Assembly (NCBI RefSeq): GCF_029962835.1
Contig: NC_080581.1
Span: 20,970,001 to 21,034,000 of the forward strand
DNA: 64,000 nucleotides
Origin: Magnolia sinica
Lineage: Eukaryota > Streptophyta > Magnoliopsida > Magnoliales > Magnoliaceae
Direction: 5' to 3'
Shown here: in pieces, positions 25,100-37,970 of the stretch
Layout: every line of letters begins with the position of its first letter
Position numbering within the stretch: the stretch's first letter is position 1
Made by a program: the position numbers and the translations under genes
Notes under the pieces: generated by a model
The model's input: the letters and a program-made list of their open reading frames with translations, nothing else
The model's database searches: none
Told to the model about the DNA's origin: nothing

Positions 25100-25748
25100 T
25101 GTTAATTTTTATCATCACATACACTGATTACTCATTCATACTTAGGACATGAGTATCTTTTTGAATGTCCTACGTACTTATGACTGTATGTGATGGTCAA
25201 CTAACTTGGACATATTAACATTTGTTTTGGTTGTCTAGCCCATGGTTGGGAAGAATATTTTGGATTGATCGTCTAACTTTGCCTTTGGATGAGGAGAATA
25301 TTTTTTTTGATGTGCCCATGGATGGGCTAGATTTTTAGATGTGTTAAAAGTTCATACTGCCAAGCTTGGGCAGTTCTTTTGAACGCTCTTATGGATGAAT
25401 GATAATTTTTCTTTGAGCTTAGTATTGAGTGTTTATGGGATAAATGATACATATAACATGATGATAGGCTAACTACTATTTATTGCATGCCCGTGAAAGT
25501 GTTTAATTGCGAATGTTCATTGATGATTTCAATACCTTAAATTCAAATGCAAATGTGCTCTTCAAAATGTTGACTCTTCTGCTATCTATTTATGCATTTT
25601 TTTAAAGATATAATTACATGGTTTAAACTAATATCTGTCAGCTTTTTGCATTTTGGAGATATAATTACTTTGATCTCCCATGTTCTTCAAGTTCAAACTT
25701 CAATCAAATTTGATATTGGTACATACTAACCTTTGCCAATGACTGACA
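25100..25748 (+). other. 3' untranslated region of the copia element
   Basis: AT-rich, with no open frame or recognisable domain. It lies between the extra ORF and the polypurine tract, as in SIRE-type elements. Confidence 0.55.
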
Positions 25749-25762
25749 AAAAGGGGGAGAAC
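25748..25762 (+). other. Polypurine tract of the copia element
   Basis: AAAAAGGGGGAGAA. Runs of this form mark the second-strand primer in copia elements of the SIRE group. The LTR start is placed about 12 bases later at the TG at 25774; the exact first base is uncertain. Confidence 0.8.
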
Positions 25763-25773
25763 AAATCCCACCA

Positions 25774-28014
25774 TGAGAAAGTGCCCTGGCTTGTCAATTA
25801 GTGTGTAAGTTGAGTCATGAGTTAGGTAGCCTCATATGAACATTGATCAAGCTATCGCGCCTCAACCGGATGTGTGTTCCAAGCTCATCATAGGTAAATT
25901 AGCCTCACATCCCAAGTCCCAAAACACCCAGGTAAATAAATCCTTAAAAGTCTTAGAATATAATAGGATGAAATAGTCTAAAAACTTAAAGTTTTTAACA
26001 GAAAAATTTTCTAAGTTTTTTAGCTTAGTTCGATAACATCGAGCTTTCTTCGATAACATCAAACACTCAATGTCGATGATATCGAAATCACTTTGATAAT
26101 ATCGAATTGAGACATTGTATGTCTAGCAACCACAATGTATTTTGGACAGGATTTTTGATAAATCGAATATGCCTTCGATGACATCGAACTTCAGTAATCG
26201 ATGATATCGAAGGTTAGTCGATAATATCGAAGGACTGAGAGCATTATCCAACAAACCTTCTTGGAAAACATTCTGATATTTCTTGAGGAATCAAAAGACA
26301 AATCAATGTCATCAAAATTCAAATCTCAATCACATCAATATGGTATTGATGACATCGAATTGGGACAAGTTATGTCCAGTGAGCTTCAGAGGAAAAACAT
26401 CTAAAATGTTCGAGGAATCAAAACCCAACTCAATGTCATCGAAATTCAAATCACGATGATATTGATACCACCTCGATAAGATAAATCTAGACAAAACTAG
26501 TCCAGCAAACTTGAAAAGAAAAATCATATGTAAATGATCGAGGAATCAACATAATCTCGATATTATTGCAATTCAAAAATTAATGATATCGATATGGGAT
26601 CGATGTCATCGAATTGGGTCAAAAAGTGTCCAGCAAGCTTTTTCAAAATATGCTATGAAAAGATCGATGTATTGAACCTGTTGTCGATGTTATCAGAATT
26701 CAAATTTTGATAACATCGAAGCAAGTTCGATGACATCAATCCTCAGTAAAAAAGGTTTCGGGTACGTGCTTTAGATGAGTTCATATCATCGAACCCTGAT
26801 TCGATGGCATCGAAGGTATACATTTGATGACATCAGATGAGAATTGATAAGATCGAACGCAGTCAGACTCTGACATCTTTGTTACCATTGGGACTTTTTG
26901 TCTATATAAAGAAAGCTTGCTCTTGGTTTTTAAGTGAGAAAAATAGAGAGAGCTTTGAGAATGTAATTGCATATCACCTACCCTAAGCTCATTTTCTCAT
27001 GGAAGTTCATCCTTCGATCCACCCTCATCATTGATATTCAATAGAGTGGATTGAGGAATGAACTTCCCCATTCAAGGATCATCCAGCTACTATCTTAATG
27101 GCAAATCATTAAGCTGGGATACCTTGAATGCTTGATAGCTTAGAATCATTCCTTCTCTAAAATAGAAAAATATTTATTAGAGTAGGATTCCAACATAACC
27201 TTGACCCAACCCATCGCCTTTATTGGAACATCATCAAGTGTTGCGGATCAAGGGAGCTGAAGCATCTTCATCATCAAAGAGAAGATCTTCATCAACGTGC
27301 ATAATGGGGCTCATCTACTTATCTGTAAGTTATTAGAGTCCAGAGACCCTATTGATCATTCCTTGTGTAGGATTGGGTTACAGGTACATCTCATCCCTTA
27401 CAAGTCCTCATAGGAGCCCTCCAACAGGAGATTACATTTGGGTGTTGTGTGTTGACCCTTGCTCTTGTGTAGGGCATAAACTTGTGCCCTGTGTAGGCAT
27501 ATCTACGTTCCTTATGTAGGTCCTAGAGTCAACCTTGTGTAGGTTGTGAAGGTTAAAGGTGAATCTGATTAAAAACCTCCATTAGTGAAATCCGGTACAC
27601 TCATGGGATGAGCGCCCGCCAGGAGTGGAGTTGGCACATAGCTGAACCACTATAAATGACTGTGTTTGGGATTGATTCTTACTTGATCTTTCATTATGTT
27701 AATGTTTTACATGCAAGCTTGATAATATGAATACTTTGAATTGAATCACATCTCACACATGTTCACACTTCTCATCCATCTTAGTCTATTTGTTGAATCA
27801 TGCTTAATATTGAGTAGTCTTGTGATTGAATCCTCTACTTGGCTTGAAAGCCATTAGAGTTAAATTGGGGATATCTTGATAGTTGCATATTAGATCAAGA
27901 TTAAGTTAATAGAATTTAAAATAAGGCATAAATTTTATAAAGTCCTATTCACCCCCCTCTAGGACACCTTGAGCTATTTCCACTTCAACTAAAGCGGTCC
28001 TCACTATAATTTCA
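25774..28014 (+). repeat. 3' LTR of the copia element
   Basis: About 2.24 kb. It is the uninterrupted partner of 1-2405 and lacks the 423-bp MITE. It ends TTTCA at 28014, directly against the Athila-like sequence. It contains the palindrome-rich U3 (26030-26840), TATA at 26903 and a 'tgtgtagg'-rich R/U5. This copy also serves as the reference for the empty site of the CACTA element (around 27655). Confidence 0.9.
26903..26910 (+). promoter_or_regulatory. TATA box of the 3' LTR
   Basis: TATATAAA in the same context as 868-875 (gtctatataaagaaagcttgctc). In a 3' LTR it could drive read-out into flanking DNA. Confidence 0.55.
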
Positions 28015-29136
28015 GAGCGGTCAACCAATTATAACATTGTCTTAGTAGGTTTCAACTCACCAAGGCCTAATTACTCATATACCGAGTATGGTATCAGATT
28101 AACACTTTTTCCAAGATCTAGAAGTGCTTTATCAATATGAAAGTCTCCTATTATACATGAAATTGTAGGGCTTTCAAGATCCTTATATTTTAGGGGAGTA
28201 TCTTAATTAGTGATGGCATTTACCTGTTCCGTCAAGAAGGCTTTCTTATGAATGCTTATCTTATGCTTTATTGCACATAGATCCTTTAAGAATTTGGAAT
28301 AAGATGGGAACTGCTTAATTACATCCAACACGGAGATGTTGATCTTGACTTGCTAGAAAACCTTTAAAATATCCTAATTTTCATTTGACCATTTTCATAA
28401 GGCAAGACGTTGGGGAAACAGGGTCACAGGCTTAGGCTCATGCTCTAGCTCTTTGTCATGTTGAACATAGCTAGATTCACCATCATCCTTTAAATCTCCG
28501 AATTTCTTAGGTTTCTCAACCTTCTTAGGAATCTTTTTATTAGTTCTTTGTCACTCTTCAGGGTGGTGATGGATTTAACATATTCTACATGTTGGGTTAA
28601 AGAATTAGGATCACTTATCTCGAATTGTCCCTTAGGGTTAGGCTGTGGTTGGGCCGAAAGAGGTCCATTTCTCCCTAACACTTAGCTGTGTCTTAATTCT
28701 TGCAACTGAAGTTTTAAGTCCATTGATGGCCTACATTTGCCCTTGTAAGAATGCATTCAATGTATCCTCAAGGGTTCTCCTCAGTGGGGGTCCAGTAGAT
28801 GGCCCTCGGGGATTATTGGGTGCATTCATAGTTGGTCCATTTCTCTAAGTGAAATTTGGATGATTCCACCAATCGAGAGTGTATGTGTTAGAATTTGGAG
28901 CACTGAAGAGGAGATGATACACGTTCATAGCATTCACTTGAGCATGCAATTCCTCCTATAAAGAAGAGATTGTAGGACAATTCTTAGTTAGGTGAACATC
29001 TCTCTCATAAATACTACATACGGTTTTAACGGCCTCAATGGCTTAGATTGCTTCCTTCTTAAGTTCCAAGGCCTTAATCTTCCTTGTGAGATCTGCCAAC
29101 CTTATATTAACATTGTGCTTCTCTTTGAACACATGT
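28015..29136 (-). pseudogene. gag-pol: Athila-like gag C-terminus and protease
   Basis: Read on the minus strand from 29136: NVNIRLADLTRKIKALELKK, then a Cys-poor region ending NCPTISSL and a TYTLDWWNHPNFT stretch (Athila: PGWRNHPNFSW). Next come TLEDTLNAFLQGQM, the QFEISDPNSLTQHVEYVKSI / TTLKSD stretch (Athila: ITTLRSGK), and finally the protease core LLDLGKSVNLIPYSVY with the Athila-style D-L-G. Several stops and shifts are present, for example at YE*LGLGELKPT. The sequence stops where the copia LTR begins. The upstream half of gag is at 63248-63900. Confidence 0.87.
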
Positions 29137-32100
29137 TGTCACACCCCAAATTCAGAACTCGAGCCTTACTACTTCACAAGTTCTGAACTCGGGTCGTAAC
29201 AACTTCCTCGAATTGGTGAACGGTTAGCGAACCTCCTGAATACCAAACCCGACTCATGGAGGAGGATTTTATTTTTGAATGGTTAAATCTGATTAGGCAG
29301 TTATACATCATATACATGGTATCAACACATACATCCAAGAGATACCATTCCCTTTAAGGATGGTCACCCAATATAACCATATATGTCATCCCATATGATA
29401 TATAAAGAAGTATAATAATCTCAACAATAATGAAGGAAACAACAACAAAGCTCCAACAACTCCTTCATGTACCCTGCTACAGAACGCATCCTGAAAAAGG
29501 TGTAAATTATTGGTATGAGCGAACTACAACTCCATGAGTCTATGGCGTGTGAAGAATAAAACATGGCTTATCAGGGTGCTCCCGTAAAGATATTCAAAAT
29601 AACTATAGACATATTATCAACCAATCATGTTATCATAGGTGAGTATGTTATCAATCAAGAATGTTGTTATAGCTAGACATACCATCATGGATGCACGAGT
29701 TGCATGGATAAGAAGGTTACCATAAATGAATACATCATCATAATCTAGTAAGTTCTCATGAGCATGTCACCAATCAAGCATGTTGTCACATGTGGATAGG
29801 TTATCATGAATATATCATCGTAAATGAACATATTATTATAGGTAGTCGGTTCACATATGAACATAATTCCCCAAACAGATGTACTACCATAGTTTATGAG
29901 ATGAACATGTTATCAATGTTAAGCATCTTACTCAAATGAGTAACCATAATGATCCACCCCTTTTCAAACCTTCTCAAAAATATAAACCACTTGGCCATCC
30001 CAGGGCCCCAACACAAACCATCTCGCCCAACCATCCATCACGTGGTTTTCATACAAAACATCCATCCATGTAATACATCACAATAAAGGCCCATATAATA
30101 GTATTCACTGACCCATACTCTAGATTTCATCTAGGCATACCGACCAACATGAGGGTCCAAATACTGCAATACAAATATCCAACCATATAATGCATCACAA
30201 ACTGATAATGTTATAACCATATCCCATATAAGGACTAACAAGAGGGCCCCAAATAACGATATAGACCAATGTGAGGGCTCATTCTAGTTCTCATCCAATC
30301 ATATGGAGCAACACGAGGGCTCAAATAAAAAAAAAATATATCTTCATAATCCCCTAACTCTTCTAGATCTCATCTAGGTATGTAGACTAACACGAGGGTC
30401 TCAATTTCATGATGTGCTCATGCATGCGTATCATGCATGCTCATGAATTAACTATGTATATCAAACTATCAAGCTAATGCTAATATAAATAAAGGCATGA
30501 TAGATCAGAATACCAAGCTATGGCACATTGATACTTAATAGTAAACCCTCAGGTCATATATCCCATTGACCATGGAAATATCCACATGGACCTTTAATCT
30601 CATTTTGATATAGGCTGGATCACGGCCCCAATACTCATAAGCAATGGGCCTTAACTTGGACTCAACTAAGATTCAATCATCAATTTATAATATGGTCTTT
30701 GTAAGACCCACGTTGTGTATAAGTTACACATTTCAGCCCATATTCATCACGTATTGGTTACATAACACATGCCATAATCATTGTGTGTAAGCTACACATC
30801 ACACACCATTATTCTTCACCACATATCATATGCCATCATACACCTATCATACATAACATGCCATCATACATCCACCATACATATCACGCCATCATGGGGT
30901 TTACTTATGATAGTGTCTATTGGCCAAGTAGACTAGTAAACTAACATTAATCAAAACATCATTCCCTTGACCATGGAAGTGGGCTGACTAGGCCTCTCAT
31001 CCATCAGTTATTTATAACAAGTTTGCATTCCAAGTTCCATGGGCAAGTGAGCTTTCACAAGCCCAAGGAACTAGGCCCAACTTAAGAATAGCTAACATAA
31101 TGTCAAGGTTCAATTTTCAAGTATCCATATGCATCATAATTTCTTAACCCCCAATCACATCTAATTCATCAACATTAATTATATCATTACAAGCTTGTGT
31201 GTTTTTCAACATGCATGTGCATGGAATGCATGTCATGCTGGAATTCACATCCCTCATCATTATCATAGTAATCATCTAACACCATCATCACACATGCCTT
31301 AGGTATCAGGTGTATGTTCATCATCATGCATATGGTTATCCTTATGTGTATCGTCCTCATCTATGTTATTTTCATCCATGCATCAAGTAAAACATGATTA
31401 TCACATACATGTCATCATCTTGACCATCAATGTGTGTATTATTGTCACTTAGAGATCAATATTTTCTCCCATGTAACCATCATCAAGTAAAGCATGGTGA
31501 TCAACTAACATATTTTTTCATATATATAATATCATCATCATTAGCATGAGGATAATTTCTACTTCATGATTAACAAAAGCAATGTTATGACAACCATAAA
31601 CAACTAGTCTTCCATCATCAATGTATATGCCATCAATTCACCATCCATTAAATCATCAGCATAATCGATATTAACCCTACCATAATCACTATTAATTAGA
31701 TCATATTCATTATTTCAATCAATAACTCACCATCATCATTATGTTACCGCACATGTATCATCATCTCAACCATCAAATGTGTGTCTCACCTAGGTGTAAC
31801 CTCCACGTGACTTTGGACTATGTGCAAGGCACGCGGTCCTGTGGGTCAAGTGTAGGTCTCAATTGGTGGACTACCAAGCTAAGATTCAAAGGATGGACCT
31901 TTAATCACAAGGCATTCAACGGTGTGGATCCAATTCCACAAGTAAGTGGGTCCCACTAGATTAAGGTAACATGTACCATTCAAGTTATGTTCCATACAAT
32001 ACAACAAGTATGGTTTAATGGCTTTCCAATAGTTGAATTTCTTATGGTGTAACTCACTAAATATTACAATTAGTTTGGCAATGAATAAAGGTCCCACACC

Positions 32101-33541
32101 ACGGAAGGCATACATAGACAATCTGCATCTAAAGTGGATCCCACAACACAACTGGGTCTCACATATTCTCTCATTAACTAGAAAATAAATCATGATCTCA
32201 AACATAAGAGCCACATGCCAACATTGTACAAATTCCACATTATTTTGGGCTCACAAGCCTCGTGCATAAGTAAAACAAGAAAGCTCAACTATTACGACTT
32301 ATACAATCCAAGTGGACCCCACTTAGTGTGGCCCAACTGAATAGTGGTAGTGTACAAGGCACACTGCCCACTAGGCAATGAGCTTGCCTAACGAGCTTGA
32401 GGTTACCATGGTGGGCTTCTCACTCCCCAATGATCTCTTAGTGTTGGTCCCACTTGGGCCTTAGGGTTGCCTCATTTAGATGAGACCAAGGCCACCCATG
32501 TCTTATGACAACAATTGTGCTACAAGATATGTCCACTATACATTTCACAAGTTAGGTAGCACTAATTTACAAAATATGCTAGGTGGGCCTCATTAGATGA
32601 AGGTATAACCCACTCAAAAAGGCCCACTCAAGATTTTGGGCCCACCATAACCTAGGATTTTACTTCTAAGGTCTAGATGGACCATCATATATATTGGGTA
32701 GGTGGTGAGCACCTTGGATGTAGACCCATACAAATTTCAAGTTAAACAAATTGGCCCCACAATTTCAAGTCAACAGACTTTTTAATGCAGAAATGGTTCC
32801 TAGCCATTTATGGGTCAAGTTTGTGATCATGAGGGGCCCGCATTTGGCGATCGGCTTTTACCTTGTCGTATCCCTACATATGGACTTCAAAACCTATAAG
32901 GTGGGCCTCATTGGTTGAGTGTGTACAATTTACAGTGATGCCCCAAACATGGGTACTTGGAGAAATTGTGCAGGAAATACAGTGTAGAAATAGTTTTTAC
33001 CCGATTTTGAGTACGTCCCACCATCACATGGAGCCACCTTTTGGCATGAGGTCAGGTATCCATGGTAATACTAATATGGCCTTCAAACCCATAAGGTGGG
33101 TCCCACTAGATGCGCATACATAATTTTTTGGCACAAGGCCAAACATGAGAATTTCAAATTTGTGTAGAATTTTCTGCACAACCGTGCTTGGCCCCATTTT
33201 GAGATATGCTCCCAATCATATGGGGTCCTCTTTGGCCTAATTAAATTGCTATTTCTCCAGCCATTTGTATCGGCTAGAAAGTGATGGTGGTAGCCCAATC
33301 CTATCTTGTATGTAGGGTCCACCATCGAGGGCCAAAGTTGGTCCAAAACCTAGAAAATCAGATATGCAGTTTCAAGAATGGATCTATCCCAGCTTTGGGC
33401 CTACTTCTCAAACACTTGGAGGCCATTCCTGATGAAATGGTGGGACATCCCAATAATCTGACATGTGAAATAAACATCCCCCATAGTGGGATCCTTTGTG
33501 AAATTGCGGTAATAGGCCGCAATGCGTCTAATACGGAAGTA
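29137..33541. repeat. Left part of the 29-63 kb solo LTR
   Basis: No gene. AT-rich non-coding DNA with imperfect 'catcatcat'/'atcatgcat' stretches (29600-31740). From about 31790 come GTGGGTCCCAC-type modules (for example near 31945, 32310 and 33090). Short open frames here have no domain or codon bias that I can recognise. Confidence 0.65.
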
Positions 33542-33885
33542 TGATGAAGCTATAGAATGTAGGCTGTCTTATAGGGGGAGGGTGGTGATTAGGATTGATT
33601 AAAAATTATACATATTAAAAACACTAATTGCCTAACTTAGGCTAATTTTCAAATAAACTAAGGCAATATAATAAGGCTTCTAAGCCATTAGAGGGTCCAA
33701 TCACATAGGTTACACTAGATATGCAAGTTAAGCAACTAGCCTATATAAGATAGTGTATATGAGTTTGTGGGATGTGCTACCTATCAATCACTAAGCATTT
33801 ATCTAATCATGTTAGCATAATGTAAACATTCAAAACCAAAAGCAAAATTAAACAATTAGGCAAATGACAATCCCAAACACGATCA

Positions 33886-34220
33886 CACTACGTCAAAATT
33901 ATGGATTTGTGATGCATTTTTGTGACGGACGAATCGCTTGGTTTAACGACGGATTTAATCCATCGCTAATGGAAAAGGTCCGTCGCCAATCCTGTCTTTC
34001 TCGAAAATCCGGTCCAAACGTCAGAATTTTTCGATGGACCAAAATCCGTTGCTGAAATCGGATTTACGACGGATTTTGGTCTGTCATAAAATGGCGACGG
34101 AATAAATCCGTCATAAATTTTAATTGTGCGACAGAATGACCAGCCACAATTTCCCGCCCAAAATAGCAATGCTCAACATTTTTTAGTTGCTTTTTGCAAC
34201 GGATCATGGTCCGTCGTAAA
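33886..34220 (+). repeat. CACTA left subterminal repeat region
   Basis: About ten partial copies, in both orientations, of the motif GCGACGGATTT/AAATCCGTCGC, several abutting as palindromes (for example gacggatttaatccatcgc near 33943). In known CACTA elements such motifs bind the TNPA-type transposase cofactor. Confidence 0.85.
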
Positions 34221-35260
34221 AGGAATTTTGCCTTGAACATTTATTTTTTTTCATTTTTTTTTAGAATATGGTGGAAAATTATGTTTTTTCCTAGTTTAAG
34301 AATTGTTTTTCAATACAAATTTAGTAGTTTAATTGTACATATTTGTATCTAATATTAATTTTTAACAATTGATTGAATGTGAAAAAAAAATAAATTGTTT
34401 TTATATCAAATGAGTGGAAATTATTATTTTTTATTTAAATGATTTGTAATATGACATGAAAAAAAATATTGAGAAGTTAAAAAAATTTAACAATGTTTGA
34501 GAAAAAATGAGATTTTGAAAAAATAAAAATCGTGATTTAATAAAAATCTATTTTGTGGGAAAAAAAATTGAATAAAGTTGATAAGTTTGAAAAAAAGAAT
34601 TTGATTTCTAGAAAAAAAATAATAACCTGAAAAAGAAAATTAAAAAGATTTAAAAAATGTGAAAATTTTGACGATGTTGAAAAATGAAAATATTTTGAAA
34701 AAGAAAATGAGAATTTGTATTTTGAAAAATAAAATATAATTGAGAAGTTCGAAAAAAATGCTTTTTAAAAAAAATGAAGAAATTAGAAGGAATTGAAATT
34801 TTTAAAATTAAACAATATTAAAGAATCGATATTTTAACAAAAAACAAACATTTTGAAATAAAAAAATAAAGAAGTTAGAAAAAATTTGTGATTCTAAAAA
34901 ATAATTGAAAATGTTTAAATTTTGAAATTAAAAGAAAAAGTTATTTATAAAAACATTGAGATTTTGAAAAAAAAAAATATTATTTTAAAAAAGAAATTGA
35001 AAAGTTGAAAACAAAATGATGCTTTTGAAGAAGAAAATTCGGCATTTTGGAATTTTTGAGAAAAAAATTAAAATTTGAGAAAAATTTTGAGATTTTGAAA
35101 ATAAAAATTCAGAATTTGGTTTTTTTTTTTCTGAAATATTTTATAATAAAAATGATATTTTGTTAAAAGTTTTCATGGAAAAATTAAGCGTAAAAAATAT
35201 ACATTTTGAAAAAAAAATGTTATTTTTAAATGGAAATTGAAATTATCTGTGAAAAGGAAA
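34221..35260. repeat. A-rich low-complexity DNA in the CACTA element
   Basis: About 1 kb made of 'gaaaaaaaat'-like runs with 'ttgaaaa' words recurring every 10-30 bases. It has no open frame, no repeat unit of fixed length and no known feature. Confidence 0.6.
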
Positions 35261-35399
35261 ATGTAGCCTGATTAGGATGAGTAACTAGTCAAATTGAGGG
35301 TATTGATCAGTAAAATAGAGTGAATGGACCAAATATATAAAATGGGCCAAATATTGTGGTCAAAATTGTGACCCGGCTTATTAACCTCCCGAGAACCTA

Positions 35400-37210
35400 A
35401 GAATTAATGTTAATAAGTTTTGTGGGCCCCATCATGATGTGTGTCGAACATCAACACTATGGATTTGATGTGTCCCCTTTAGGTTATGAGATATCTCAAA
35501 AATCATCCGTATACGAAACTCAGGTGGGCCATACCATCTAAAACTATGTGAAGACATCCTAAAAAATATAAAAGCACTTGGTGGGGCCCACATGATTTTT
35601 GGATGCGGCTGAAACTTGGTCTGACCCCTCATCTAAGTGGGACACACATAATGAGTGGGTTTGATATGTGAATCATATTTAGGCAATTCCAATATATGAT
35701 TATGAATGTTTTAAGGAAACCCCTCTCACTCCATTTAGGTGAGTTACTAATTACCCTTAGGATACTGGTAAACTCTGTAGGGTCCACCATTATTTATTTA
35801 TTTTATCCAATCCGTTCATCCATGTTAACAGATAATTTCAGGTCTAAAGAACAAAAAGGAAGTATATCCAAAGTTCAAGTGGACCACACCACAGGAAATA
35901 GTGATATTAAACCTCTACCATTGAAAAATTCTTGGAGGCCATAAAAGTTTTGGATCAAGCTGATGTTTGTGTTTTCTCTTCATTCATATCTTTTTGATAT
36001 TATGAATAGGTTAGATGGTAAATAAACATTACTGTGGGCCCAAGAAAAGTACCAACGGTTGAAATCATTATTCCACACTCTTTCGTGTGGCATGGTCCAC
36101 TTGAGTTTTGGATTTACTGAAAATTTGGGATCAACCTACACTGTTCATCCATTTTTCGAGATTATTTTAGAGAATTATCCAAAAAATGAATCATATCTAG
36201 AGATTAAATGGACCACACCACAAATAAGGGGAACGGATTGGCTACTCCCCCTGACACCGGCCAATGGCTGGTGGTCGGTGCTCTGTGGGCCCTAACATGA
36301 TGTATGTGTTTCATCCATGCCATCCATCTATTTTTAAAGATCATCTTATGAGATGAGACCAAAATTGAGGTATATCCCAATCTGAAATGGACCACATTAC
36401 AAGAAACAATGTTGAATGAGCGTCGACCATTAAAAACATTTTGGGGGCCATAAAAGTTTTGGATTGAGATGATTTTTGTTTTTACCCTTCATCTAGGCTT
36501 GTATGACCTAATAAACAGATTGGATGTCAAATAAACCGTGCAATAGGCCTTAGGAGGATTCTAATGATGGATATCCAATCACTAATGTTTTCATGTGGTG
36601 TGGTCTACCTGAGATTTATATACCTCTCATTTTTGGAATAAATCACTAAAATGATATTTAAAAATGGATGAATGTAATGAATGAAATACATACATCATGG
36701 TGGGGCCCACAGGGCACCGACCACCAGCTACGAGGATGGTGTCAAGGGGAGTAGTGAGACTAACTACGGAAGTGATATCAACAAGTTCCATGGCCCCACC
36801 ATGATGTATGTTTTGTATCCACACCTTCCATTCATTTGGAGAGATCATTTTAGGGCAATATCCAAAGAACGAGCTAAATCTAAAGCTCCAGTGGACCCTA
36901 GCACAGAAAACAGTAGGACAGTGAGGCCCACCATTAAAAACTTCTAAAGGCCACAAAAGTTTTAGATCAAGCTAATATTTGTATTTTCCCTTATTTCATG
37001 TCTTTTTTAACTTTTGGAAAGGTTGGATTTCAAATAAACATTATGATGGGCCTTAGGATAGTTTTAACGGTAGGAATCACTCTCCCCACTATTTTATTTG
37101 GTGGGTCCACTACGGATTTTTATTTTGCCTCATTTTTTGGTTCAAACCCTAAAATGATATCTAAAAAATGGATGGATGGTGCGGATATAACACATACATC
37201 ATAGTGGGCC
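35400..37210. repeat. Imperfect tandem copies of a 'gtgggcccaccatgatgtatg' module
   Basis: Three copies of a roughly 450-500-bp module lie in the same orientation, starting near 35770, 36290 and 36790. Each contains, in order, 'gggcccaccatgatgtatgt', a 'ccatccattt..agatcattttag' block, 'aagtggaccacaccacag', 'ggccataaaagttttggatc' and 'ggatgtcaaataaac'. Related blocks occur in the giant LTRs at 6.0-6.3, 10.5-10.7 and 19.0-19.3 kb. No coding capacity. Confidence 0.75.
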
Positions 37211-37335
37211 CACAGAACTTGGTGACGTCTATATCTAAGCCGTGTCCAGAGACGCTCTCGCGCCTTCTCCTCTCTCTATCTCTCTCGCACCCTCTCCTCT
37301 CTCCGTCTCTCTCGCCCTAATCCGACCCTCTCGCA

Positions 37336-37364
37336 CCCTCTCCTCTCTCTCTCTCTCTCTTGCG

Positions 37365-37413
<49 letters not shown>

Positions 37414-37503
37414 CTACTGTTGCCGAATGCCCTACCCATGCACGCCCTCTCTCTCTCTCTCTCTGAAGCTCGGTTGAAGGCTAGCTCATTCACGACCGTG
37501 AGG

Positions 37504-37574
<71 letters not shown>

Positions 37575-37575
37575 C
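37336..37575. repeat. (CT)n microsatellites
   Basis: Three long CT runs (about 37365-37411, 37449-37464 and 37506-37571) separated by short unique sequence. The 400 bases after them show 'gggatttagggattttgg' repeats. Open frames across them encode only Ser/Leu repeats. Confidence 0.95.
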
Positions 37576-37970
37576 TCAATACCAATTTAGGGATTTAGCA
37601 ATTTGTGGATTTCTGATTCGATGTGGACCCTCATTTAGGGATTTGGGGATTTTAGGGCTTATAGATTTGAATGTGGACCCCGAATTGGGGATTTTCTAAT
37701 ATTACAAATTAGGGATTTGGGGATCTTAGAATTTTAGGGATCTTGAGGATTTTAGGGATTTAGGGATCTTGAGGATTTTAATACTTCAAACAGAAAAATA
37801 TATTAACTAGGAGGATTGGAGAGATCCAGAAAGCAATATAGTTGCAAGTTTGCCATCACAAAAGAATTACAGGAATGCCATTACAAATCATTCCTCAACA
37901 AGTATAACTTTGTCTGTTAATATGCACAGGTGATTGATCTTTCTCAAATTATCTGGGTTTGTAATTGCAG

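Larger units (their letters stand above)
1..28014 (+). mobile_element. SIRE/Maximus-like Ty1/copia retrotransposon, 5' end cut by window edge
   Basis: The element is framed by two direct LTR copies (1-2405 and about 25774-28014) that align over their whole shared length. In order it has a tRNA-Met-type primer site, a UBN2-type gag with zinc knuckles, a degenerate protease, an extra 3' ORF and a polypurine tract. Integrase, reverse transcriptase and RNase H are absent, so it cannot be autonomous. An 18.2-kb gypsy element is inserted in gag. The right edge joins directly to the Athila-like protease on the minus strand, so the copia element landed inside that element. The long LTRs, coiled gag C-terminus and 3' extra ORF point to the SIRE/Maximus lineage; without a reverse transcriptase the lineage call is inference. 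The left TSD lies outside the window. Confidence 0.85.

Noticed and set aside
31741..31959. Small ORFs in the 29-33.5 kb region
   Set aside because: No domain, codon bias or family match. The region is LTR sequence with TGGGTCC modules.
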